Shown: positions 8,287 through 17,511, counted from the stretch's first letter. The stretch is 64,000 nt of DNA from Pseudobdellovibrionaceae bacterium (GCA_947449255.1 CANFQX010000004.1:124001-188000); one strand, 5' to 3'. The notes: generated by a model from the letters alone, not told the origin. Numbers and translations are program-made.

Positions 8287-11200
8287 TTACTGAGTACAGC
8301 TGATATTCCAGATATAGGCCGAAGATGCACTTAAAGCACTACTTCCTGAGTTAAGAACAACCGTCGTCGCCGTCGATGTGATGAAAGGATTTGTTACTCC
8401 TGAAAGCAATGCCGCCGCAGCATTGCCTGGGCTAAAAAGACAAATTGGAGCAGAAGCATAGGCTGTAGAAAAAGTAACAGTTGCAATCACCGCATTTGAA
8501 CCTGTTGGGGCAGTCCCCGTCGTAACATTTAATTTTAAGGCTAGATCTGTCCCCGTCACACTAATGGTTGGGCTCGTGCCTGCTCCCGTCCCACTGGCAA
8601 AGGTTGGAGCCGATGTTTTTCCAATTAAATGTTGCAATTTTATGTTGCCGGCAACATCTAGCTTCTCTGCTGGGGTGGTGGTGGCAATACCGACATTGCC
8701 ACTGCCAAGAATAGTCATTTTTGTGGTAGGGACATTGTCTGTTGAACCTGATGTACCACTCAGCGAAGTCAAAAAAGAAATGATAGAAGAACCAGTTCCG
8801 GTGCTTGTCCCTGAGGATAAATTAAGACTTCCGCCATTTAGATTAGTTCCCCCTGCGACTGCACCACTGGCTTGTAGAGTTAAGTTATTGCCCGCCGTTG
8901 CCGCTGTGGTATTTCTTTCCATCCAAATAGTTTGAGCGGTCTGTCCACCCAAACTTAAACTATTTGTTGGAGCCGTTGTTCCAATTCCAACCAATCCATT
9001 TGGAATAAGTAGGCCATAATTATTTGTTGCTCCAGAGGCAGAAAAATAGCCTGCAATATTTGTTGATGTCGTTCCCGTTGATGTGAGGTTTGAATAGACC
9101 CCATAACGGGTGACTGATGAAGTTGCATTTGCTCCTGAAATTCCAATATTCAAGGCTTTGTCATTGTTCACTGCTGCGGTCGAAGTTGTTATCAAATCTA
9201 AAAGGTCCCCACTAGCCGTTGCCGTTCCTGTGATGGCCGATGCTGGCCCTGCACCAGAATAAGTTTGTGTAAACTTTCCAGTGCCGGAAGTCATCGTGAT
9301 GCCACTTCCCGCTGCAAAAGTTGTGCTTCCATTTATCGAAACTGCACCTGTTCCTGTACTAAAAGTTGTGGTACCTGTCTGGGCAATATTACCTGATGTG
9401 CTCGTTGTGCCTGCTGAAGTTATATTTCCCGAAGTATCCACGCTAAATTTAGAAACTCCACCCACTTGCGCATCGATAAGCCTCTGAGTACCACTTCCCA
9501 CTGCCGTCTGGGTTCGGTTGATCATCAAGTCGGTATTTGCGGCACTTCCAGAAACCTGGTTGTAAGTTGGAGAAACAACCAGTCCATAGATGTTTCCTGA
9601 TGTGGAGGTGTTAGTCATGCTCACCTGAAGCGGCGCTGTTGGAGAGGCAGTCCCAATCCCGATGTTTCCTGATGATAAGATACTTAATCTGCTGATTGAG
9701 TTGGTTATAAAACTTAATGAAAAATTATCTGAGGAGCCTAATGTTGAATTGGCTCCAAAAGAACTGCCGCCATTCTTAAAATAAGTCGCATCATAACCAC
9801 CTGCAGGAAGATCACTGGATGCCATAGTTCTAAATAAGGGAACTCCAGCACTTGCCGTTGGCGAGGCCAAGAATAATTTAGCAAATTGACTTGCATAATT
9901 AATCTGAGAGTCACCTATTAAAATATTTGAGCAACTTAAATTATCCGTTGCTGAAGTCCAAGTTAAAGTTTGTGCTGAGGTACAACCAATCGAATCAAAG
10001 GCCTGAACTCCCGTGATTGTTGATCGCAGGTCAAACATGCTAACAAAATTTGGTGACCAATTGCTGCCATCAAATCTCATCACTTGTCCGCTGATGTTAG
10101 GCGTGCTCGCCGAGACTGGCGTACCTTGAATTTTTGCTACAAGGGGTGACGGATAAGAACCTATGAGATCTCCTGATGCAATGCCACTCGGAGAGCGAGA
10201 ATTCGACATTCTTGGATCCGAAGCTTGGACGACAGTTCCCAGCGTGACACCTCCGATATCAGCCAAGGTGACTACCCCTTTTGACGTTACCGTCGCAGAG
10301 TCGACTCCGATGATAGGCACTTGAGATGAACCTGTGATATTGATCGGAGTTGTTCCAGAAAGGGCTGTCAATGCCCCCGCCGTTTGATTTACCCAAGAAA
10401 GCACTCCAGTCCCATCATTGACTAAAACCTGTCCACTTGAACCGATTGTGTTGGGAAATATTAGATTGTAACTTGATGTTGCTCCAATATTTGAGGGCGC
10501 TTGCATCCCAATATAACCAGGCCCTAGACCCAAATGATCGAAAAGCATTAGTTTTGAAGTCCCCACGCTGCCACTTGTTTGAATATTCCCGGTTGTATTT
10601 ATCGCCGTGCTGCCACCAATTATGCCATTCGTAATTGCATTCCCGCTAACAACCGATGGTGGATTGCTGGTGCCTAAAGTTTGAGTGGTGTTTCCATCAA
10701 AATATTTCATGACATTATAAAAAGAGTCATACCAAATTTGACCCGCAGATGGGTTTAAAGGGGCTGAAGCTGAAGCTGGCAGAGCAACCGATCCATTTGT
10801 TCCAACCATAACATATTGCGACGTTTGATAAGACAGCAAGGAGGTCAGTTTAGAATAATTTAAAGGTGAAAAAATATTTTCAACATTGGGTTGGGTTAAA
10901 ACCGAATTTGTTCCTAAATTCAAAAATTTATCTGGCGATAATCCCTGCAAGGAATCTGCATTGAATGCATACGGGACGGATTGGACATTTAGCAATTGAG
11001 CTAGAGTATGAAGTCCCGCCCCATCATTGAATGATAAATTTATATTTCTCTGATCGGAGGCCCCTGGAGTGTAGGAGTTTCCAATACTACAAGACAGCGA
11101 ATTTAAGGTTGTCCCTAAGTTTTCGAAGGCCTGCGACAAAGTCGAGGTGTTTTCAAAGTTAGTTCCAGAGCGAACCCCCTGACCTAAAATTAAAGAAAAA

Positions 11201-11493
11201 TTTCCTCCAGACCCAATCATACTGAGAACGTGATTCTCGCTGTAAAGTAAGCAGCTCACTGGACTTGGCGAACGAACCTCTACTGTAAAATTAACTATCG
11301 AGGCTTCCACAGGCAATCCCTGCGGGGTAAGAATATTTCCTTGGATTGAAATCCCCTGGGGGGTTGATTTTTGTACAAAGGCTTCAGCAAAATAAGAACT
11401 AAGAAAAAAACAAAACCAAACTTTCATGACAAAAACAATTTGTCGCTGATTTATGAAAATACTTTTCAATGATATTTTCATAAAGTTATTCAT
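8287..11493 (-). CDS. Large exported fibre-type protein (trimeric adhesin-like, Bdellovibrio MAT type)
   Basis: 1068 residues with an N-terminal signal peptide (hydrophobic core about residues 23-38). An N-terminal domain of about 130 residues (ISIQGNILTPQGLPVEAS) is followed by long Ser/Thr/Gly/Asn-rich beta repeats. Three copies of the motif typical of trimeric phage-tail-like heads can be read: GNIGIGTASPTAPLQV (about 608), GLVGIGTTAPTNSL (about 834) and GNVGIATTTPAEKLDVAG (about 935). A distinct C-terminal domain of ~85 residues with two Cys could be the tip. This matches the mosaic adhesive trimer fibres described in Bdellovibrio; many databases call such genes cell wall anchor proteins. 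The ATG overlaps the TGA of the upstream lipoprotein gene, so the two are coupled behind a FliA-type promoter. Confidence 0.8.
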   Translation of the reverse strand: MNNFMKISLKSIFINQRQIVFVMKVWFCFFLSSYFAEAFVQKSTPQGISIQGNILTPQGLPVEASIVNFTVEVRSPSPVSCLLYSENHVLSMIGSGGNFSLILGQGVRSGTNFENTSTLSQAFENLGTTLNSLSCSIGNSYTPGASDQRNINLSFNDGAGLHTLAQLLNVQSVPYAFNADSLQGLSPDKFLNLGTNSVLTQPNVENIFSPLNYSKLTSLLSYQTSQYVMVGTNGSVALPASASAPLNPSAGQIWYDSFYNVMKYFDGNTTQTLGTSNPPSVVSGNAITNGIIGGSTAINTTGNIQTSGSVGTSKLMLFDHLGLGPGYIGMQAPSNIGATSSYNLIFPNTIGSSGQVLVNDGTGVLSWVNQTAGALTALSGTTPINITGSSQVPIIGVDSATVTSKGVVTLADIGGVTLGTVVQASDPRMSNSRSPSGIASGDLIGSYPSPLVAKIQGTPVSASTPNISGQVMRFDGSNWSPNFVSMFDLRSTITGVQAFDSIGCTSAQTLTWTSATDNLSCSNILIGDSQINYASQFAKLFLASPTASAGVPLFRTMASSDLPAGGYDATYFKNGGSSFGANSTLGSSDNFSLSFITNSISRLSILSSGNIGIGTASPTAPLQVSMTNTSTSGNIYGLVVSPTYNQVSGSAANTDLMINRTQTAVGSGTQRLIDAQVGGVSKFSVDTSGNITSAGTTSTSGNIAQTGTTTFSTGTGAVSINGSTTFAAGSGITMTSGTGKFTQTYSGAGPASAITGTATASGDLLDLITTSTAAVNNDKALNIGISGANATSSVTRYGVYSNLTSTGTTSTNIAGYFSASGATNNYGLLIPNGLVGIGTTAPTNSLSLGGQTAQTIWMERNTTAATAGNNLTLQASGAVAGGTNLNGGSLNLSSGTSTGTGSSIISFLTSLSGTSGSTDNVPTTKMTILGSGNVGIATTTPAEKLDVAGNIKLQHLIGKTSAPTFASGTGAGTSPTISVTGTDLALKLNVTTGTAPTGSNAVIATVTFSTAYASAPICLFSPGNAAAALLSGVTNPFITSTATTVVLNSGSSALSASSAYIWNISCTQ

Positions 11494-12068
11494 TTTTTTT
11501 CATTTCCTTTTAAAAAAAAATGCAAGTGATACCCATCCCTAGTTATAGTATTGAAACCATGAACAGGGCTTCCTAGAGACATACTAACTTTGTATCCATC
11601 GACAGTGCTTCCATTGACAATAACACCAGAGTTTGCAGAAATATTCTGAGTGTTTGATGGTATAGTAAAAGAAAATTGGGTAGTTAAAATATTGCGTGCA
11701 TTCGTTAAGAAAAAATTTTTTACTCCTGGGACAACAGCTTGAATTGAGCAAGTCGAGAAGCCATTGATATCAGTTGGAGTGCATGATCCTGATTTCATTC
11801 CAAAGGTTGGAGTTATATTGAATTTTGGGGTGAAATTTTTGACAACAGAACCATCAAAATTAACTATTTTTAATAAGACAAAGGCGTTAGATTGCCCGTC
11901 TGCTGGGGCTCCTGTGCTTGAGATTATTTCGCTCTTGCCAAAGTCTGAAGCTGCCTTGACGGCATTCAAATTAATATTCTGATCAATGGCCTTAGAACAG
12001 CCCACCGCCAAGAGCAGAGCCAGAAATGAAATATAAGCGATCCGAAGATTATTTAATTTGAAGTACAA
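11490..12068 (-). CDS. Lipoprotein with bacterial Ig-like (Big-1) domain
   Basis: 192 residues with a signal peptide ending in the lipobox LLAVGC. The segment around residues 50-125 fits a Big-1/invasin-type Ig fold: ADGQSNAFVLLKIVNFDG, a Cys pair, then FSTCSIQAVVPG. The start is a TTG at 12068 with AAAGGA about eight bases upstream. The stop overlaps the start of the fibre gene (ATGA), so the two proteins are probably made together. A lipid-anchored Ig domain could hold the fibre at the outer membrane; that is inference from the pairing. Transcription likely starts from the sigma-28-type promoter at 12143-12169. Confidence 0.72.
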   Translation of the reverse strand: MYFKLNNLRIAYISFLALLLAVGCSKAIDQNINLNAVKAASDFGKSEIISSTGAPADGQSNAFVLLKIVNFDGSVVKNFTPKFNITPTFGMKSGSCTPTDINGFSTCSIQAVVPGVKNFFLTNARNILTTQFSFTIPSNTQNISANSGVIVNGSTVDGYKVSMSLGSPVHGFNTITRDGYHLHFFLKGNEKK

Positions 12069-12142
12069 AACTATGTTCCTTTGAAGTTCATTCGTTTTAA
12101 TCTTTCAATTGGAGCACCACTTACTTAATGCAGTCCTATTAC

Positions 12143-12169
12143 TGATCGGCTAAACGAATGAAATCTTTA
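12143..12169 (-). promoter_or_regulatory. FliA (sigma-28) type promoter for the lipoprotein-fibre operon
   Basis: Read on the minus strand: TAAAGATT, exactly 11 bases, GCCGATCA. The consensus is TAAAGTTT-N11-GCCGATAA, so each box matches 7 of 8 at the canonical spacing. The predicted start is about 60-70 bases before the TTG of the lipoprotein gene. In Bdellovibrio many attack-phase genes depend on FliA. Confidence 0.78.
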
Positions 12170-12479
12170 AGGAAACATGGAGATATATAAGCTTTGGGGG
12201 AATCAAGAACTCCGAGTTTTGAGCAACAATGTACCAAACTGGGACAGCATTAAATAATTTTCGCGCAGGGAAATGACGGAAGAGGTAGTATTAAAGCAAA
12301 AAGTTGGTGAGAGCTTTTACCTGCGAATATACAAAGAAACCAAGCTAAATAGAAATAGAGGATTAATAAAATTTTAGGCATTGATCACCTTTTGATGAAA
12401 GCTAGAGTCACTTCACAAACCAATAGTCCAAACTTATTCATTTTAGATCGATTAATCTTTTCCACGACCACCCCATATT
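12170..12479. other. Intergenic region upstream of the fibre operon
   Basis: About 310 bp downstream of the threonine ammonia-lyase stop and upstream of the FliA promoter. Two small plus-strand frames are present (27 codons from 12177; 34 codons from 12273 to 12377, reading MTEEVVLKQKVGESFYLRIY), the second without a usable ribosome binding site. They read like protein and may be gene remnants. No terminator hairpin is clear after the ammonia-lyase gene. Confidence 0.3.
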
Positions 12480-13685
12480 TTAAATAATCTTCACACCAGT
12501 GGCTTCTAAAACTTTCTTGATTTTTTCAACATGCTCCATACTTAAGGTCTCCAGCGTGAAATCGATCCTGGTTTCACGCAGGGAAAGTCCTTGTGATACA
12601 CGGTCATGCCGCACTTCTAAGATATTGGCTTTTTCTAAGGCAATCGTTTGCGTCAGTCGACTCAAATTTCCAGGGAGATCATCCACAATCACTGAAAGTT
12701 CACAAAGTCTTCCGCGCAAGATCAAGCCGCGATCGATGATCTTGCTGATAATATTTAAATCGATATTTCCACCACTGATGATGACACAACATTTTTTTCC
12801 CAAATCGAGCCCTCGATGCATGGCTGCTGCCAACGAGGCAGCACCCGAGCCTTCGGCCACAGTTTTGCATCTCTCCATCAAATAAACGATGGCTTCAGCA
12901 ATTTCATCATCACTGACTGTGACGACCTGATCGACGTATTTTGAAATATAATTTTCATACATTTCTGGTGATGGATTTTTAATGGCAATTCCGTCAGCAA
13001 TCGTCGCGGCTCGTTTTTTTTGTGCCTCAAGTGTTTGCTTGTTAAACAGACATGCCATCCCAGGAGAACGATCACTCTGAACACCAATAACCCGACAGTT
13101 TGGATTGATCGCCTTTACAGCGACGGCAATGCCGCTGATCATGCCGCCTCCACCAATGGGAACGATAACTGAATCTAAATCTGGAACAGACTCTAAAATT
13201 TCTAAGCCAATGGTGCCCTGCCCGGCAATCACATAGGGATCTTGGAATGGATGGACAAAGGTGTATCCGTGCTCTTTTTCAAGCTGCTTTGCATATTCGA
13301 AAGCCTCGTCATAAATTTCGCCTTTTAAAATCACATCGGCGCCATAAGAGCGAGTTGCTGAGGCTTTGCTAATTGAACAGGTCTCTGGCATCACGATGGT
13401 CGCTTTAACACCTGAAAGGCTCGCTGACAAAGCAACCCCTTGGGCATGATTTCCTGCAGAGCTTGCAACAACTCCACGCTGCTTTTCTGCCTCTGTTAAA
13501 TGTGAAATCCTATTGTAGGCACCCCGAAATTTAAAGCTTCCTGTTCGCTGAGTATTTTCAAATTTAAAATAAGTCTCTGCTCCCAAAAGCTTGCTGGCAT
13601 TGCTGGAGTGAGTCATTTCTGTTTTAGAAGCTATGCCCTCTAAAACTTCACGGGCTTGCTTGATATTTTCAATCGTTACTATCAT
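12480..13685 (-). CDS. ilvA: Threonine ammonia-lyase with C-terminal ACT domain
   Basis: A PLP enzyme that deaminates threonine to 2-oxobutanoate, the first step to isoleucine. The PLP-lysine motif is GSFKFRGA near residue 55, and the phosphate-binding glycine loop is VPIGGGGMISG. The last ~75 residues (CELSVIVDDLPGNLSRL onward) form one ACT domain, which suggests amino-acid feedback. At 401 residues it is the short single-ACT form. The frame stays open up to a GTG at 13811, but GAGGGAAG before the ATG at 13685 and the family's usual N-terminus support the short start. The 120-base leader contains two inverted repeats. tpiA is divergent. A catabolic role (tdcB-like) cannot be excluded. Confidence 0.88.
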   Translation of the reverse strand: MIVTIENIKQAREVLEGIASKTEMTHSSNASKLLGAETYFKFENTQRTGSFKFRGAYNRISHLTEAEKQRGVVASSAGNHAQGVALSASLSGVKATIVMPETCSISKASATRSYGADVILKGEIYDEAFEYAKQLEKEHGYTFVHPFQDPYVIAGQGTIGLEILESVPDLDSVIVPIGGGGMISGIAVAVKAINPNCRVIGVQSDRSPGMACLFNKQTLEAQKKRAATIADGIAIKNPSPEMYENYISKYVDQVVTVSDDEIAEAIVYLMERCKTVAEGSGAASLAAAMHRGLDLGKKCCVIISGGNIDLNIISKIIDRGLILRGRLCELSVIVDDLPGNLSRLTQTIALEKANILEVRHDRVSQGLSLRETRIDFTLETLSMEHVEKIKKVLEATGVKII

Positions 13686-13711
13686 AGGAATACTTCCCTC
13701 TGAAGGCCTTA

Positions 13712-13758
13712 TTAAAAGTGCTTTTAAAAAATCAATATCACCCTTGTTACCGAGGGTG
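13712..13758 (-). promoter_or_regulatory. Two inverted repeats in the threonine ammonia-lyase leader
   Basis: CACCCT-8 bases-AGGGTG at 13739-13758 is followed on the minus strand by a run of six T after a short gap. Nearer the start, TTAAAAG and its complement (13712-13727) form a second short hairpin about 27 bases before the ATG. The arrangement could be an attenuator or an operator. No leader peptide rich in Ile, Leu or Val codons stands out. Confidence 0.35.
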
Positions 13759-13887
13759 TCAGGTCTCTTTTTGATCGCCGCAAGGCAAAATGAAGAAAAA
13801 AACAACTTCACTAATCCTTAAGATGTGGCAGGGCTGCAAGCCTGTGATAGCCTCAATGTGATCAAAAAAACAAGGGAAGTCGTTGTT

Positions 13888-14610
13888 ATGAAAAAAATTT
13901 TTGCTGCAAATTGGAAACTCTTTAAAAGTCCGCAAGAAACCAGATCTTTTTTAAATTCATTCAAAAAGGTTTTTAGCCAAGCCACTGGTGAGGTTGTCTT
14001 CTTTCCACCGGCAATCTCTATCGAGGCCGCATCAGAATGCCTCAAAGGATCTGGAATTCATTTTGGAGCTCAAAATTGTCACGCCCAAGTTCAAGGAGCC
14101 TTCACAGGTGAAAATTCAGCCCAAGTCCTTAAAGAGCTTGGCGGCACTTATCTGCTGATCGGACACAGCGAACGGCGGCAAATATTTTCCGAAAATGATT
14201 CCATGATTGGCGAAAAAGTGGCCTTAGCGCAAAACTTGGGATTAATCCCCATGCTCTGCATTGGAGAGACACTTGAGGAGCGTGAATCCATACACACTTT
14301 TAGAATTTTAGAAACTCAACTGGCGTTAGGCCTCAGTAAAGCGGATCCATCTAAACCTCTTGTCGTTGCCTATGAACCTGTTTGGGCCATTGGAACGGGA
14401 AAGGTTGCAACGCCTGAGCAAGTTTCTGAAACTCACACCGATGTTTATAATATATTGCAAAGACTCGGTTTCACGGCACCCATTCTTTATGGAGGAAGTG
14501 TAAAACCTGACAACGCCAGCAACCTTTTGGCACAGTCGCATGTGGGTGGATTCTTAGTGGGTGGGGCCTCTTTAGAAGTCGAATCCTTTATTAAGATTGC
14601 TTCAACTTAA
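13888..14610 (+). CDS. tpiA: Triose-phosphate isomerase
   Basis: Interconverts glyceraldehyde-3-phosphate and dihydroxyacetone phosphate in glycolysis. All catalytic parts are visible: the lysine in AANWK, the histidine in IGHSERR, and the glutamate in AYEPVWAIGTG, followed by the flexible phosphate-gripping loop and the GGSVKPDN phosphate site. The length of 240 residues is normal once the start is set at the ATG at 13888 (AAGGGAAG upstream); the frame itself opens at 13825. It stands apart from gap and pgk, which lie 3-6 kb downstream on the other strand. Confidence 0.96.
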   Translation: MKKIFAANWKLFKSPQETRSFLNSFKKVFSQATGEVVFFPPAISIEAASECLKGSGIHFGAQNCHAQVQGAFTGENSAQVLKELGGTYLLIGHSERRQIFSENDSMIGEKVALAQNLGLIPMLCIGETLEERESIHTFRILETQLALGLSKADPSKPLVVAYEPVWAIGTGKVATPEQVSETHTDVYNILQRLGFTAPILYGGSVKPDNASNLLAQSHVGGFLVGGASLEVESFIKIAST

Positions 14611-14625
14611 AATATTTTAAATCAG

Positions 14626-15069
14626 CTACTGACAAATCAGCTGGACCAAGGCGATGGCCCTTTCAACAGAGGGCTCTTTTTCTTCCTTATTGTATGTTTT
14701 CATGGCTGATTTGGTATTTTTAATATATTCAGGGCAGCTCTTTGGATTAAACTCTTTCGCCCCCGGCAAGGGCAACAGGGTGTCCATAAAAAGGCTCATT
14801 TCAATTTCCTGCTCTTCTTTTTGTCTTGGGTTGTCTTTTCTTATTTTTCCTAATTCCTTAAAAGATTTTAGAAAAATTTTGTGCTTTTGAAGCGAAGATT
14901 TTTCATTCTTCAATTTAACTTCTAACTGAGTCACCTTGTTTTGAAACTCTAAATAGACATCTAATTTTTTTTCATTTTTACTTAGCTTAGTGTTTCCAGA
15001 GCTTTGCTGAATGACTGCAAATAAACTCATGAACCCTATTACAATTCTAAAAATTTGTTTTCTGTGCAT
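14626..15069 (-). CDS. Small exported helical protein, unknown
   Basis: 147 residues with a signal peptide (MHRKQIFRIVIGFMSLFAV) and a Lys/Glu-rich helical body containing two Cys (KSCPEYI and a C-terminal LICQ). I know no family. The gene starts inside the end of the upstream lysozyme-like gene (31-base overlap) with GGGAGTGGA in front of its ATG, so the two are co-transcribed and probably coupled. The small partner may be a periplasmic inhibitor or chaperone of the hydrolase; this is speculation from the pairing. Confidence 0.6.
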   Translation of the reverse strand: MHRKQIFRIVIGFMSLFAVIQQSSGNTKLSKNEKKLDVYLEFQNKVTQLEVKLKNEKSSLQKHKIFLKSFKELGKIRKDNPRQKEEQEIEMSLFMDTLLPLPGAKEFNPKSCPEYIKNTKSAMKTYNKEEKEPSVERAIALVQLICQ

Positions 15070-16478
15070 GTTTCCACTCCCAACCCTTTATCCAACATAT
15101 TGGCCTGGGCCTTCACTGCTGGAATATAGAGTGAATTTTTATAGGCAAATAAATATTCAGCAAGACTCAATGGAACGCCATTTTTTTTCATCAAACTGAG
15201 TCGAGCTTCCCCTGGTTTTGCAGTCATTTGTGCTCGCTCTGGCCAGTAATTCATATTGAAATCATTTTTATTAATTGGAAATTTATTTAATGTTTGAATT
15301 CTATACTTCAACCACTCTTTAAAAAAAACGACGGGCCGACCAGGTCCTGAATTGTAGGACATCACAAAGAGCATCTGCTTGATCTTTTCTTGATCAAATC
15401 CACTTATTCCCGCTTGCTGAATCAGTTGATTGACACTTTCAAACTCAGGATTTTTATCATCACTTGAACGAGCAAAGGCAGTGCTCGCATTCAATTTAAG
15501 CGAATGATAAAAGACCCCATAATAAATCAAACTTCTTAACGGATTCGGTGGCGTGGCAATGACATGGCAGCGTTCAGCATCCGTAGAAAGAATATCTTTA
15601 CCTGAATTGGGAAGGGCCCCTGGAATGGCTAACAACCTTTGGCAAGCGCTGTTGCTGCTGGCCTTAATTTTCCTTTTAAATCTATCAAAATTTTGGGCAA
15701 CATCAAGCAAGGCTTGAACGGTAAATTGTCCAATCCCACCATCGTTAACAATGCCGTATGCATTCACATGCAAACCACTCTCATTTGAAAGCTTAGGCGT
15801 AATAAATTTAGGCGGAATTTCAAGACATTCAGAGACATCAATCAAGGAGTTATAAACTAAATTGACGTAATCTTCCGAGACACAAGCTTTATGACCATAT
15901 CTTTCAGGAGTGGCATTCTGACCTTTATCACATTTTGCAAACAAACCTGGGTCTTGCTTATAAGCACTTTCGTCTTTAACTTCCCTAGCCGCCTCGGGTG
16001 ATGCTGTTCGATTAAATTCGATATCGGCTTCCCTTTTTTCAGCGGGACTCAGCGCACGGTCTTTCCAAAATTTTCGCATAATAAACAGCACGCATTTTCG
16101 AGGTAAAAAATGAGCTGTTTCTGAATAATCGCGACTGCCAGAAAAATAGCCATTGGTGTCGATCTGTTTAAAGGTTTTCAATTCGTCCTGCAGATAATTT
16201 CGTTCTGGGCCACATTTTTCGGGATCTTCAAAACTTAAAAGGTTCAATTTATTATCCATCTTGCAATTGCAAGTTAAGTCATCTTTTGGAACCATGCTGC
16301 CCAGGTTGAAAGTCAAAGCTTCAAGCTTTTCAATAACTTGTTCATAGGCTGTTGAAGATAAATCAATATGGTTGGAAGTAATTTTTGAATTTGAGACAAG
16401 CTGATACCATCCGAAGCTCACAAAACTCAAAAAACAAAAGGAGGCAAAAATCCAAAACTGAACTTGTTTACTTCCCAT
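15039..16478 (-). CDS. Exported lysozyme/transglycosylase-like protein
   Basis: 479 residues with an N-terminal signal anchor (about residues 8-27). The centre has features of the lysozyme-like SLT fold: a candidate catalytic Glu in KLSNESGL (about residue 233), then NAYGIVNDGGIGQFT, matching the substrate-binding AxGxxGxxQ segment, and later MSYNSGPG, equivalent to AYNAGxG. The N-terminal ~200 residues are Cys-rich and not recognised. It probably cleaves peptidoglycan in the periplasm. AAGGA precedes the ATG. It overlaps the following small exported gene. The assignment rests on motifs only. Confidence 0.6.
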   Translation of the reverse strand: MGSKQVQFWIFASFCFLSFVSFGWYQLVSNSKITSNHIDLSSTAYEQVIEKLEALTFNLGSMVPKDDLTCNCKMDNKLNLLSFEDPEKCGPERNYLQDELKTFKQIDTNGYFSGSRDYSETAHFLPRKCVLFIMRKFWKDRALSPAEKREADIEFNRTASPEAAREVKDESAYKQDPGLFAKCDKGQNATPERYGHKACVSEDYVNLVYNSLIDVSECLEIPPKFITPKLSNESGLHVNAYGIVNDGGIGQFTVQALLDVAQNFDRFKRKIKASSNSACQRLLAIPGALPNSGKDILSTDAERCHVIATPPNPLRSLIYYGVFYHSLKLNASTAFARSSDDKNPEFESVNQLIQQAGISGFDQEKIKQMLFVMSYNSGPGRPVVFFKEWLKYRIQTLNKFPINKNDFNMNYWPERAQMTAKPGEARLSLMKKNGVPLSLAEYLFAYKNSLYIPAVKAQANMLDKGLGVETCTENKFLEL

Positions 16479-16842
16479 GTTTTATGTCCTTCAGCAATTT
16501 AGCCATCCAAGTCTTATCAGCTCGATTGGATTTAAACTGAATACACTTAGGTCCAGAATATTCTAAGGACTTTTGGGATAAGGCCAAAAAATCAGTTCAG
16601 TGGCCTAGTCAAACCAGAGTCTTTGATTTCAAAATGGGTCACCGAACGGAAGAACAACATCGGCACCACTTGATAAGCAATTTTGCCATTAACTAATTTC
16701 GTCCGTAAGCGCGCATATTGTTGTTGCTCACAGCAACGATTGATGAGGAAATCAAACAAGAATATGGACTGGGCACATTAGGCTATGACAAAAAGGGCCC
16801 TTAAATTTCATATTTTAAAACTCACTAAAAAAGGCCATTGCA
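16479..16842. other. Intergenic region, possible gene remnants
   Basis: About 360 bp upstream of two divergent genes. Protein-like stretches can be read on both strands: minus 16592-16777, including RTKLVNGKIAYQVVPMLFF, and plus up to a TAA at 16804, including TIDEEIKQEYGLGTLGYDK. They overlap in part, so at least one is chance. Neither has a start with a ribosome binding site. Confidence 0.25.
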
Positions 16843-17352
16843 ATGTCTACACCACCGAAAACCAGTCTGCTCTTTGAACGATTGATGTATGCCTGTCGTT
16901 GGCTCTTAGCTCCCATATATTTAGGTCTGAGCTTGGGGTTATTGGCACTCTTTATTAAATTTTTTCAAGAAGTTGTCCATATAGCACCTTTAATTTTTCA
17001 AATGGATGAGTCTCAATTATTACTCAAAGTCCTGTCTTTGATTGACCTTAGCTTGGTTGGAAGTTTGATAGTCATTGTTATGTTTAGCGGCTACGAAAAT
17101 TTTGTATCACGCATGAATATCAGTGATTCAATAGAAAAGCTTGAGTGGCTGGGCACCCATGACTATGGGTCATTAAAGATGAAAATAGCGTCCTCACTTG
17201 TTGCAATTTCATCCATTCATTTACTTGAAGTTTTTATGGATATTGAGAAAATTGAGAACACCAAAATAATGTGGTATGCGCTGGTGCACTTAACTTTTGT
17301 GATCTCGGCCCTGTTCATGGGCTACCTAGGCAAACTCTCAAAACACGCCTAG
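16843..17352 (+). CDS. UPF0114 (YqhA) family membrane protein
   Basis: 169 residues with four hydrophobic segments (about 20-40, 62-80, 110-130, 140-162). It carries the family signatures [19 protein letters not shown] at the N-terminus and [19 protein letters not shown] in the middle. The family is widespread and uncharacterised. An AAGG lies about nine bases before the ATG. The gene stands alone and is followed by a strong terminator shared with the converging pgk gene. Confidence 0.88.
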   Translation: MSTPPKTSLLFERLMYACRWLLAPIYLGLSLGLLALFIKFFQEVVHIAPLIFQMDESQLLLKVLSLIDLSLVGSLIVIVMFSGYENFVSRMNISDSIEKLEWLGTHDYGSLKMKIASSLVAISSIHLLEVFMDIEKIENTKIMWYALVHLTFVISALFMGYLGKLSKHA

Positions 17353-17424
17353 ATCACACACGTTTTTGTCAGATGCGGACATCACCGAAAAGAAAAATGC
17401 TAATTTTAATTATACGCTCAAAAA

Positions 17425-17466
17425 AAATAGGCCCCACAATAATTTGTGGGGCCTATTTAAATAAAT
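17425..17466. terminator. Bidirectional intrinsic terminator
   Basis: A 15-bp perfect stem (17425-17439 with 17444-17458) around a TAAT loop and a GGCCCC core. It is flanked by T-rich sequence on the plus side and by seven A (seven T on the minus strand) on the other. It ends both the UPF0114 gene and the gap-pgk operon. Confidence 0.92.
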
Positions 17467-17511
17467 ATTTTTTTCGCTTTTAAAAGACTTAAGAGACTGA
17501 GATCAAAAAAT

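Noticed and set aside
8287-11493. Phage tail fibre as evidence of a prophage
   Set aside because: The repeats resemble phage fibres, but there is a signal peptide, a lipoprotein partner and no phage structural, lysis or integrase gene nearby.
12273-12377. A 34-codon plus-strand frame reading MTEEVVLKQKV
   Set aside because: Purine-rich bases sit too close to the ATG to serve as a ribosome binding site. Too short to support alone; kept only as a possible remnant.
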